Source: Desulfovibrio sp. (GTDB lineage Bacteria > Desulfobacterota > Desulfovibrionia > Desulfovibrionales > Desulfovibrionaceae). From it: a DNA stretch of 64,000 nucleotides. Below the pieces are notes generated by a model. That model saw only the letters and a program-made list of their open reading frames with translations, searched no databases and was not told the DNA's origin. A program made the translations under genes and the position numbers. The stretch lies in the NCBI GenBank assembly GCA_016218665.1, contig JACRDI010000001.1:49486-113485 (forward strand). The letters run 5' to 3'. The stretch's first letter is position 1. The number at the start of each line of letters is the position of its first letter. Shown here one piece after another: positions 8,248 through 15,660 of the stretch.

Positions 8248-9963
8248 ATGACAGACCAGACAGCGGAACCCGATACACATTCCGGAGCGCAAGTGCGGCG
8301 GGATCTCCCCGTGCCCATGCGCGACGGGGTCATCCTGCGCGCGGACCTCTGGACCTCACCGGCCGGGGAGCCCCGCCCGGCCCTCATCTGCCGCACGCCC
8401 TACGGCAAGGACTCCGACGCCGCCGAGCTGCGCCTGGCGGCCAAGGCGGTCGCGCGCGGCTACGCGGTGCTGCTGCAGGACGTGCGCGGGCGCCACGCCT
8501 CGGACGGCGCGTTTGAGCCCCACGTCCACGAGGGCCGCGACGGCCACGACACCATCGAGTGGGCCGCCGCGCAGCCCTGGTGCGACGGCCGCGTGGGAAC
8601 TTTCGGCCTGTCGTATCCCGGCTGCGCCCAGTGGCTGGCCGCGGTGGAAGCCCCGCCGCACCTGCTGGCCCTGGCTCCGGCCATGGCCTACGGCCGGCTG
8701 CGCGAGGCCGCCCGCTACCGGGGAATTTTCGACGCCGACTGGCTGCGCTGGGCCTGGCTGTACATGGCCCCGGACACGCGCCGCCACCTGGACCTGCCCG
8801 GCCCCCAGAGCGTCGGCGAGGCCTTCGAGGCCTGGGAGCGCGAAGGGTTCGAGGAAACCTTCGCCGACCTGCCCCTGGGGGACTTTGACGACCTGCGCAC
8901 GGCCGCGCCCTATCTGTCCCAATGGCTGGCCCAGCCGCCCTCCTCGCCCTGGTGGGACTTCGGCGACATCGTGGAGCGCCTGGACCGGGTGACGGCCGCG
9001 GTGCTGCACCTGGACGGCTGGCTGAACGACGCCTGCGGGCCGCGCGGGGCCCAGGCCTGCCATGCGGCCCTTTGCGCCGCGCAGGGCGGCTCACGCTCGC
9101 GCCTCGTCCTCGGTCCCTGGTCCCACGGCGTGCCGGCCGTCACCGGCGGCTGGCGCGAGGGCGGCCGCGACTTCGGGCCGGGCGCGTTTCTCGACTACGA
9201 CGCCCTGGTGCTGGACTTCATGGACGAGCACGTGCGCGGCATTCCGGGTCCCCAGGGGCGCGCCGCGCCGGTGCGCTTCTTCGTCATGGGCGAGAACCGC
9301 TGGCGCGAGGCCGAGACCTGGCCGCCGGCCCCGCTGCGCGAACACGCGCTGCACTTCGGCCCGGCCGGGGCGCTGGCGCAGCAGCCGCCGCAGACCCCGG
9401 GGGCCGGCGCCTTTGACAACGACCCGGCGCGGCCGGTCCAGGCCCTGCCCTCCCGCGCCTCCAGCCCGGCGGAGCAGGCGGCCTTTCTCGCGGCCCACGC
9501 GGGCAGGCTGCTGGTGTTCGAGACCGCGCCCATGGAGGAGACGCTGACGGTGGCGGGCGAGATCCGGGCGGAACTTTTCGTCAGCGCCGACGCGCCGGAC
9601 GCCGACCTCGTGCTCATCCTGCAGGACGTGGCCCCGGACGGGACCGCCTGCCTGCTCATGGACCCGCGCGCCGGGGCCGTGCGGCTTTCAGTGGCGGAGG
9701 GACCGGAGCCCCGGCTGCTGGCGCCGGGCGAAACGCGCCGGGTGGAGCTTTGCGGCCTGTGGACGGCCAACGCCTTCCCGGCCGGGCATCGCGTGCGGGC
9801 CATCCTCTGCGCCGGCTGGCACCCGGCGCTGGCCCGCAACCCGCAGACCGGCATGAGCGAAGCCCAAAGCGCCGAGACCCGCCCCGCACGCATCGCCCTG
9901 CACCACGGGCCGGACACGGCCAGCCGGATCATGCTGCCCGCCGCGCAGGGCGCACGGTCTTAA
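8248..9963 (+). CDS. CocE/NonD family hydrolase (S15 peptidase/esterase)
   Basis: An alpha/beta hydrolase of 571 residues, the usual length for CocE/NonD enzymes, which cleave esters or acyl-proline peptides. The nucleophile is Ser122 in GTFGLSYPGC. The oxyanion-type motif PYGK is at residues 51-54 and a DVRGRHASDG segment follows at ~78-87. The C-terminal ~200 residues form the jelly-roll X-Pro dipeptidyl-peptidase C-domain (ETLTVAGEIRAELFVSADAPDADL). No signal peptide is evident, so it is probably cytoplasmic. The next gene starts 18 nt later with a good AAGGAG site. Confidence 0.88.
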   Translation: MTDQTAEPDTHSGAQVRRDLPVPMRDGVILRADLWTSPAGEPRPALICRTPYGKDSDAAELRLAAKAVARGYAVLLQDVRGRHASDGAFEPHVHEGRDGHDTIEWAAAQPWCDGRVGTFGLSYPGCAQWLAAVEAPPHLLALAPAMAYGRLREAARYRGIFDADWLRWAWLYMAPDTRRHLDLPGPQSVGEAFEAWEREGFEETFADLPLGDFDDLRTAAPYLSQWLAQPPSSPWWDFGDIVERLDRVTAAVLHLDGWLNDACGPRGAQACHAALCAAQGGSRSRLVLGPWSHGVPAVTGGWREGGRDFGPGAFLDYDALVLDFMDEHVRGIPGPQGRAAPVRFFVMGENRWREAETWPPAPLREHALHFGPAGALAQQPPQTPGAGAFDNDPARPVQALPSRASSPAEQAAFLAAHAGRLLVFETAPMEETLTVAGEIRAELFVSADAPDADLVLILQDVAPDGTACLLMDPRAGAVRLSVAEGPEPRLLAPGETRRVELCGLWTANAFPAGHRVRAILCAGWHPALARNPQTGMSEAQSAETRPARIALHHGPDTASRIMLPAAQGARS

Positions 9964-9981
9964 AACAGCCAAGGAGAACGC

Positions 9982-10578
9982 ATGACAGACAAGCCCACCC
10001 CCATCGGCGTCAGCGTGGACGACATCCTGGCGGCCATGGGCCAGGCCGACGGCTACCTGGACATCACCCCGGACGACGCCCTGGCCCTGTACCGCCTGGC
10101 CCTTGCCCACGCGGTGGAGCGCGTGCGCCTGCGCCTCACCGTGGGCCGGCTCATGACGCGCGAGGTGCACACCCTGGCCCCGGAGACCCCGGCCGTGGAG
10201 GTGGCGCGGATGCTGGCCCAGGCGGGCGTTTCCGGCGCGCCCGTTGTGGAGGGCGGCCAACTCGTCGGCGTGGTCAGCATCAAGGACTTTCTGCCCCGGC
10301 TCGGCCTGCCCAGGCAGTCCACGCCCATGGCCCTGGTGGCGGGGCTCGTCAGCGGAGAGTTGTGCGCCGCGGGCGACTTTCCCGGCGTCAGCGCCCGCGA
10401 GCTCATGACCTCCCCGGCGCTCACCGTGGGACCGGACACGCCCGTGGGCGAGGCGGCGGCGCTCATGGACGGACGCGGCATCAACCGCCTGCCCGTGGTG
10501 GAGGTCGGCAGGCTCGTGGGCATCATCACCCGGGGCGACGTGGTGCGCGCCTCGCAGTCCCTGAAAATCGCGGAGTAG
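9982..10578 (+). CDS. tandem CBS-domain protein
   Basis: A 198-residue soluble protein with two CBS motifs: residues ~50-105 (VGRLMTREVHTLAPETPAVE ... GVVSIKDFLPRL) and ~135-195 (ARELMTSPALTVGPDTPVGE ... GIITRGDVVRA). CBS pairs bind adenosine nucleotides and gate transporters or enzymes. The gene ends 3 nt before the HPP membrane gene. HPP domains are often fused to CBS pairs, so this is likely its detached regulatory subunit. Confidence 0.88.
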   Translation: MTDKPTPIGVSVDDILAAMGQADGYLDITPDDALALYRLALAHAVERVRLRLTVGRLMTREVHTLAPETPAVEVARMLAQAGVSGAPVVEGGQLVGVVSIKDFLPRLGLPRQSTPMALVAGLVSGELCAAGDFPGVSARELMTSPALTVGPDTPVGEAAALMDGRGINRLPVVEVGRLVGIITRGDVVRASQSLKIAE

Positions 10579-10581
10579 GCA

Positions 10582-11118
10582 TTGGAATTTTTCGCCAAGA
10601 TGCGCGGCGCGGGCAAGAGCCCCCCGCGCGTGCGCAAGACAGAGATCGTCTCGTCGTTCCTGGGATCGCTGGCGGGCATGGCGCTGCTCGGCTGGCTGCA
10701 CGCCAACGTGGCCGACCCGGCCGACCAGGTGCTGCTCATCGGCTCCTTCGCGGCCTCGGCGGTGCTGCTCTTCGCCGCGCCCAAAAGCCCCCTGGCCCAG
10801 CCCCGGAACCTGCTGGGCGGACATGCGCTCTCGGCCGTCATCGGGGTAAGCGTCCGCCTGGCCCTGCCGGAGCCGCTGTGGCTCAGCGCCGCCCTGGCCG
10901 TGGCCACGGCCATCGCGGTGATGCACATGACCAAGACCCTGCACCCCCCGGGAGGGGCCACGGCCTTCATCGCCGTCACCGGCGGGCCCAAGCTCACGGC
11001 CCTGGGCTATCTGTACGTGGTGTCTCCGGCCCTGGCGGGCGCGCTCATCCTGCTGTGCGTGGCCCTTGCGACCAACGCCCTCACGCCCGGCAGGCGCTAT
11101 CCGGAGTACTGGTGGTAG
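10582..11118 (+). CDS. HPP family membrane protein
   Basis: A 178-residue inner-membrane protein with about four hydrophobic segments and the family signature TKTLHPPGGATA near residue 117. The ending GRRYPEYWW also fits the family. Plant HPP proteins have been linked to nitrite transport; the bacterial function is unsettled. It starts with TTG 3 nt after the CBS gene. Its last 38 nt overlap the 3' end of the convergent ClC gene, so transcripts from the two genes could form antisense pairs. Confidence 0.85.
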   Translation: MEFFAKMRGAGKSPPRVRKTEIVSSFLGSLAGMALLGWLHANVADPADQVLLIGSFAASAVLLFAAPKSPLAQPRNLLGGHALSAVIGVSVRLALPEPLWLSAALAVATAIAVMHMTKTLHPPGGATAFIAVTGGPKLTALGYLYVVSPALAGALILLCVALATNALTPGRRYPEYWW

Positions 11119-12952
11119 CGAGGCCCGCGGCCTCCTGCTGCTCGCGCACACGGCGGATGCCGTCGGCGTAGGCCTCGAACACGGACCGGCGGTCCAGCAT
11201 GCCCAGCAGTTCGCCGCAGCCGTCGCCGGTCAGCACGGGCAGCTGGGCGTAGCCGCTCTCCAGAAACTTCTGCAGGGCGCTGTACAGGTCCTCCTCCGGC
11301 GTCACCCCGACCAGGGGCCCCATGAGGTCGTGGGCCAGCAGCAGGTCGTACAGATCCTCCTCGAACACCAGGCCGCGCACGCGGTGCATGTCCAGCATGC
11401 CCACCAGGGTTCCGTCCGCCCCGCGCACCGGGAAGCTGCGGCCCTCGCTTGAGCGCATGAGGTCCGCCACCACGGCCAGGGTGGACCCGGCCTCCAGCAC
11501 CATCGCCGCGCCGGGCGCATAGTGCGCGCCCACGGTGCGCTCCTCCAGCAGGTTCACGGTGGCGTCCGCCGCGTGGGCCGGGGAGTCGAACTTGCTCTCC
11601 ACCTGGTTGTCGTACAGCGACACCCGCCGGCACAGCGCGATGCACAGGGCCGAAGCGAGCATGAGCGGGGCCAGCAGCCCATACCCGCGCGAAAGCTCGC
11701 AGACCATCACCAGCGGCCCGATGGGTGCCTTGGCGATGCCCGAGAAGAAGGCCGCCATGCCCACCAGCACGTAGCTGCCCGGCTCCGGCGCTATGCCTGG
11801 CCAGTATTCATGCGCCAGCTGCCCCACCACCCCGCCGGAGAGCCCGCCCACAAAGAGCGCCGGGGCGAACATGCCGCCGCTCATGCCCGAGCCGATGGTC
11901 AGGCTCGTGGTCAGCGTCTTGCCCAGCACCATGACGCAGAGCATGAGCGCGGGCACCTGGCCCAGGATGGCCATTTCCAGCCAGCCGTAGCCGCCGGAGA
12001 GCGCCTGCGGGAAGAGCGCGCCCACGCTGCCCGCCAGCAAGCCGCCCAGGCCCAGGGTCCACATGATGCCGAGCCGCTCCCGCACGGGGGCGAAGAGCCG
12101 CGTCTTGCAGGCCCGGAAGGTGCCGATGAAGAGAAACGCCGCGCCCGAGCAGACCAGCGCGAGGACGGCATAAAAAATCAGCTCGCGCGGATCGCGGAAC
12201 TGGAAGGCCGGGGCGGCCAGGATGTGCTCGGTGCCGAAGAAGAAGGTGAACACGCTGTAGGCCGTCACGGAACTCATGACCGCGGGCAGGATGGCTTCGG
12301 CCTCGAAGTCCTCGCGGTAGATGACCTCCACCGCCGTGAGTGCCCCGCCCAGCGGCGCGCGGAAGATGGCCCCCATGCCCCCGGCCGCGCCGGCCAGCAG
12401 CAGCAGCCTGCGCTCCCTGGCCGAAAGCCCGAACCGCTGCGCCAGCCAGGAGCCGATGCCGCCGCCGATCTGGGCGATGGGCCCCTCGCGTCCGGCGCTG
12501 CCGCCTGTGGCGATGGTGAGGATGGAGGCCAGCCCCCGGATGACGGGCACGCGGGGCGGCACCACGCCCCCGGCGCGATGGAAGGCGCGCGTGGTGGCGT
12601 CGGTGCCGTCGGTGCCGGCGGTGACGGTCTCAGGAATAAAGCGCTGGATGAAGTACCCAGTGAGAAGCCCGGCCAGCGAGGTAAGCACGGGCACCAGCCA
12701 AGGGCGGTACTCGCCCGGCTCCATGTCGAAGAGATGCTCGCCCGCCGGGCTGGGCAGGGTGAGGCCGGCCAGATGGCGCAGCAGGAAGGTCTGCAGCCAT
12801 TCGATGGACACGAAGTAGAGGCAGGCGGCCAGCCCGGCGGCCAATCCCACGGCGATGCCGTAGGCCAGCCAACGCCAGGAGTGCGCGTGGCGCAACGCGG
12901 CAATGGCCCGGGCGAAGGCGGCGGCACGCTGCTTGGCTGATGTGATGGGCAT
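11081..12952 (-). CDS. ClC-type chloride channel/antiporter with C-terminal CBS pair
   Basis: A 623-residue ClC family protein. The membrane domain covers about residues 25-440. Its selectivity motifs are GSAGREGPIAQIG (about 150) and GSGMSGGMFAPALFVGG (about 355). The external gate Glu is present in GREGP, and the second motif reads GSGMSGG in place of the more common GSGGSGG. Two CBS domains follow (about 470-600: LMRSSEGRSFPVRGADG, DLMGPLVGVTPEEDLYSAL). It probably moves Cl- across the inner membrane under nucleotide control. The gene converges on the CBS/HPP pair. Confidence 0.92.
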   Translation of the reverse strand: MPITSAKQRAAAFARAIAALRHAHSWRWLAYGIAVGLAAGLAACLYFVSIEWLQTFLLRHLAGLTLPSPAGEHLFDMEPGEYRPWLVPVLTSLAGLLTGYFIQRFIPETVTAGTDGTDATTRAFHRAGGVVPPRVPVIRGLASILTIATGGSAGREGPIAQIGGGIGSWLAQRFGLSARERRLLLLAGAAGGMGAIFRAPLGGALTAVEVIYREDFEAEAILPAVMSSVTAYSVFTFFFGTEHILAAPAFQFRDPRELIFYAVLALVCSGAAFLFIGTFRACKTRLFAPVRERLGIMWTLGLGGLLAGSVGALFPQALSGGYGWLEMAILGQVPALMLCVMVLGKTLTTSLTIGSGMSGGMFAPALFVGGLSGGVVGQLAHEYWPGIAPEPGSYVLVGMAAFFSGIAKAPIGPLVMVCELSRGYGLLAPLMLASALCIALCRRVSLYDNQVESKFDSPAHAADATVNLLEERTVGAHYAPGAAMVLEAGSTLAVVADLMRSSEGRSFPVRGADGTLVGMLDMHRVRGLVFEEDLYDLLLAHDLMGPLVGVTPEEDLYSALQKFLESGYAQLPVLTGDGCGELLGMLDRRSVFEAYADGIRRVREQQEAAGLATTSTPDSACRA

Positions 12953-13098
12953 GCCCCGAATGGCTACGCCCGCTCAGGACCGGAGTCAACGGCGCGGGGG
13001 CTTTTGCGTAGCCGCAGTCCGTGCGTTTCCCTTGCTTCCGCACCCGGCTCCGCATAAGGAGCTATCTTGGGGCCCATACGGCCCGAAGGAGCGACTTC

Positions 13099-14097
13099 AT
13101 GACCACATGGTGGCACTGGGCAGGCTTCAACCTGCTCGTTCTTGTCCTGCTCGCCTTCGACCTGGGCGTGCTGCATAAAAATCACCGCGAGGTGAGCGTC
13201 AAGGAATCCCTGTGGTTGAGCCTGGGCTATTTCGTGCTGGCCCTCGGCTTTTCCGGAATCATCTTCCACTACGAGGGCAGGCAGGCGGGGCTCGAATTCC
13301 TCACCGGCTACCTCATCGAAAAGAGCCTGAGCATCGACAACATCTTCGTGTTCGTGCTCATATTCACCCACTTCCAGGTGCCCAAGAAGGCCCAGCACAC
13401 CGTGCTCTTCTGGGGCGTGCTGGGGGCGCTGGTCATGCGCGCGGCCCTCATCCTGGCGGGCGCGGCGGTCATCTCGGCCTTTCACTGGGTCATTTACGTA
13501 TTCGGCGCCTTCCTCATCCTCACGGGCATCAAGATGCTCATGACCATCAACGAGGAGCCGGACCTCTCGGGCAACAAGGTCACGCGCTTCATGCGCCGGC
13601 ACTTCCGCGTCACCGAGGGCTACGAGGGCGAGCGCTTCGCGGTGGTGAAGGACGGCGTGCGGTTCATCACCCCGCTGCTCATCGTGCTGGTGCTGGTGGA
13701 GTTCTCCGACGTGGTCTTCGCCCTGGACTCCATCCCGGCCATCTTCGCCATCACCAAGGATCCCTTCCTGGTGTACACGTCCAACGTCTTCGCCATCCTG
13801 GGCCTCAGGGCGCTGTTCTTCGCGCTGGCCGGCATCATCCACAGGTTCCACTACCTGAAGTACGGCCTGTCCATCGTGCTGGTGGTGGTGGGCTCGAAGA
13901 TGGTCATCAACGCGGCCTTCGGCCAGATCATCCCCACCGAATGGGCGCTGCTGCTCACGGCGGCCATCATCGGCGGGTCCGTGGCGCTCTCGGTGTACCG
14001 CACGCGCGGCCTGCCGCCCGAGGCCGCGCACACAGCCATGCCGCGCGGCTGGGTGCCCGGCAGTCCGGGCAAGGAGCCGCCGACCCCCGAGGAATAA
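13099..14097 (+). CDS. TerC/Alx family integral membrane protein
   Basis: A 332-residue inner-membrane protein of the TerC family, which includes Alx, a manganese exporter in E. coli, and tellurite-resistance TerC. About nine hydrophobic segments are visible. Family signatures are FDLGVLHKNHREVSVKESL (~20-38), EKSLSIDNIFVFVLIF (~75-90) with the conserved Asp, and ALDSIPAIFAITKDPFLVYT (~210-230) with a second conserved Asp. The ATG at 13099 is chosen because GAAGGAG lies 7 nt upstream and the hydrophobic N-terminus starts there; the frame is open further upstream without family character. A strong terminator follows. Confidence 0.9.
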   Translation: MTTWWHWAGFNLLVLVLLAFDLGVLHKNHREVSVKESLWLSLGYFVLALGFSGIIFHYEGRQAGLEFLTGYLIEKSLSIDNIFVFVLIFTHFQVPKKAQHTVLFWGVLGALVMRAALILAGAAVISAFHWVIYVFGAFLILTGIKMLMTINEEPDLSGNKVTRFMRRHFRVTEGYEGERFAVVKDGVRFITPLLIVLVLVEFSDVVFALDSIPAIFAITKDPFLVYTSNVFAILGLRALFFALAGIIHRFHYLKYGLSIVLVVVGSKMVINAAFGQIIPTEWALLLTAAIIGGSVALSVYRTRGLPPEAAHTAMPRGWVPGSPGKEPPTPEE

Positions 14098-14109
14098 CCG
14101 CGACAACGA

Positions 14110-14148
14110 AGAAAGCCCCCGGACGCTACGCACGTCCGGGGGCTTTCT
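14110..14148. terminator. bidirectional terminator between terC and the MauE-like gene
   Basis: A perfect 16-bp stem (AGAAAGCCCCCGGACG at 14110-14125 with its complement at 14133-14148) with a 7-nt loop. It carries CTTTCTTG on the plus side and CTTTCTTCG on the minus side, so it can stop both converging transcripts. Confidence 0.85.
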
Positions 14149-14169
14149 TGTTTGCGTGACGGGGGGCGG

Positions 14170-14628
14170 CTAGGCGTCCTGCGCCCTGGCCCTGCGCCCG
14201 GCCTCGTAGGCCAGCAGCGGCAGGCAGAGCAGCAGGGCGTCGCGGCCGATGTACCAGAGCATGGGCGCGGCGTCATCGCTGGGAGACGAGCTGAAGCAGC
14301 CGCAGTTCACATTGATCCCGCGGAAATAGTTGACGATGAGCGCCAGCCAGAAGGCGGCCAGCAGCGCCGTGGCCAGAAACAGCGCGCCCTGCCGCCACCA
14401 GTCCGTAAACAGGCAGAAGCCCAGCACCAGTTCGAACCAGGGCAGCCAGATGGCCACGATGTTCACGAGGAAGTCCGGCAGCAGGCGGTAGTCCTTCACG
14501 ATGACCGCGAAATCCTGCGGGTTCATGATCTTGTCCGCACTGGCGTAGAGGAGCAGGCCGCCCACGGCCATGCGCAAGAGCCAGGCCAGGGCCGCCCAGG
14601 GCACTACTAGTTCTCGCAGTCCCGACAT
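14170..14628 (-). CDS. MauE/DoxX-like redox membrane protein
   Basis: A 152-residue protein with four to five predicted membrane helices, resembling the MauE/DoxX group. MauE is needed for disulfide formation in methylamine dehydrogenase maturation, and DoxX relatives carry quinone-linked thiosulfate oxidation. The segment YASADKIMNPQDFAVIVKDY (~28-47) is typical. A CGC pair in NVNCGCFSSS (~110) is the probable redox site. The ATG at 14628 is chosen because the upstream frame lies inside the rhodanese gene. The 22-bp overlap with the rhodanese indicates coupled expression. The two may hand electrons or sulfane sulfur between periplasm and membrane. Confidence 0.82.
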   Translation of the reverse strand: MSGLRELVVPWAALAWLLRMAVGGLLLYASADKIMNPQDFAVIVKDYRLLPDFLVNIVAIWLPWFELVLGFCLFTDWWRQGALFLATALLAAFWLALIVNYFRGINVNCGCFSSSPSDDAAPMLWYIGRDALLLCLPLLAYEAGRRARAQDA

Positions 14629-15167
14629 ATGCCCTCCTGGGTCTTGCCAGCCAGGGCTCCGGGCAGGCGGGACATGCCCGCGCCGCCCTTGCCGCCCGCT
14701 TCCACGGGCAGTTTCTCGGCCTTCCAAAGAGTCCAGCCGTTCTTCAGCACGTAGACGTTCTTCACGCCCGCGTCGCGCAGGTGCTTGGCCAGATTGATGC
14801 TTAAGGGGCAGCGCTCGCCGTCGCAGTAGGTGATGACGGCCTCCTTGCCGGCCAGCAGGGGCTTCACGTCCTGGAACTGGGACGCGAACTCGCGCGGGGG
14901 CAGGCTGATGGCGCCCTTGACGTGGCCCATCTCGTATTCCAGCTGGGAGCGCGCGTCGAGGAACACGGCCCGGTTGGTGATGAAGAGCATGGCCGCGTCC
15001 TTGATGCTGATCTCGCCCGCGGCGGAATCGAGCTGCACGGAACTTTTGGACGCGGCATTGGCCAGGGGCAAGCCGTCGGGCCGCATGGCGTTGACGCCGA
15101 AAGCGAGGGCTGCGGACAGGGCGATGATGCCCAGGGACTGACCGATGGTTTTCCGGACGTGGCGCAT
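14607..15167 (-). CDS. exported rhodanese-domain sulfurtransferase
   Basis: A 186-residue protein with an N-terminal signal/anchor (IGQSLGIIALSAALAFGVNA, ~9-28) and one rhodanese domain (about 55-150). The active-site Cys is in ITYCDGERC (~115), a loop with a second Cys three residues on. A Cys pair CRDC lies near the C-terminus. It is likely periplasmic or membrane-anchored and would carry sulfane sulfur. The ATG at 15167 is preceded by GGAG and the frame upstream lacks family character. It overlaps the MauE-like gene by 22 bp. Its substrate is unknown. Confidence 0.85.
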   Translation of the reverse strand: MRHVRKTIGQSLGIIALSAALAFGVNAMRPDGLPLANAASKSSVQLDSAAGEISIKDAAMLFITNRAVFLDARSQLEYEMGHVKGAISLPPREFASQFQDVKPLLAGKEAVITYCDGERCPLSINLAKHLRDAGVKNVYVLKNGWTLWKAEKLPVEAGGKGGAGMSRLPGALAGKTQEGICRDCEN

Positions 15168-15440
15168 ATGCAATCTCCGCTGGTTGACCCGTCTTCCCCC
15201 GCTGCAGCCGGGGGCCCGATCCCGAACTGGGCGCACCCTATTCCAAGGCCATGCGGATTGCAATTTCCTTGAGAACCCACCCTACCCCGGCAGGGGGCCG
15301 AGCAAAGCCGTGCGACGGGCGCATCATCAGGCCGATTCGCCCTTTTTCTTCCCTTTCCCGTCTTTTCAATCCCAATCGCGTCTTGGCAACGCATCAACGC
15401 GTATTAATCTTCTAGAAATTTTCACAAAGGGAGGCCAGCA

Positions 15441-15624
15441 ATGGCGAAGAACACAGGTAACGGCTACAGGAAGGGGTCGGTCAATGACCGCACCCAGAGC
15501 CAGAACCCGGTGAATGGCAATTGGACCAAGCGGGACAAGGGACACAGGGCGCTTCATGGACCAGAAGCAGGGAGGCGACCCGTTCAAAGGGGTCGCAAAA
15601 GAAAAAGACGACCGGCGCAGCTAG
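15441..15624 (+). pseudogene. small conserved protein gene interrupted by a one-base frameshift
   Basis: The gene has a strong start (GGGAGG, then ATG at 15441) and encodes MAKNTGNGYRKGSVNDRTQS onwards up to TKRDKG (15542). The frame then changes. The other plus frame from 15553 reads FMDQKQGGDPFKGVAKEK and ends DDRRS-TAG at 15622-15624. Removing one base near 15540-15546 (GGGACACAGGG to GGGCACAGGG) would join the parts as KRDKGTGRFMDQK, giving a 60-residue protein. That matches what I recall of a widespread small family ending in a 'KRDTxTGRFMDxK ... FKGVRKE' pattern. A terminator hairpin begins 3 nt after the stop. The cause may be a true mutation or a sequencing error. Function unknown. 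Confidence 0.75.
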
Positions 15625-15626
15625 CG

Positions 15627-15660
15627 GAGGGGGGAGAGATATATCCCCCCTCATCTTTTA
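15627..15660. terminator. terminator between the small gene and chrA
   Basis: GAGGGGGGA (15627-15635) pairs perfectly with TCCCCCCTC (15644-15652) around an AT-rich 8-nt loop. On the plus strand it is followed by ATCTTTTA. It ends the small gene and may also act on chrA from the other side. Confidence 0.65.

Noticed and set aside
12953..13098. A possible yybP-ykoY manganese riboswitch ahead of the TerC/Alx gene
   Set aside because: TerC/Alx genes often carry one, but the conserved loop sequences of that riboswitch are not recognisable here. A covariance-model search would settle it.
15530..15560. Programmed ribosomal frameshift in the small gene
   Set aside because: No slippery heptamer or strong downstream structure is visible. 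A one-base insertion explains the data more simply, though comparison with relatives would be decisive.
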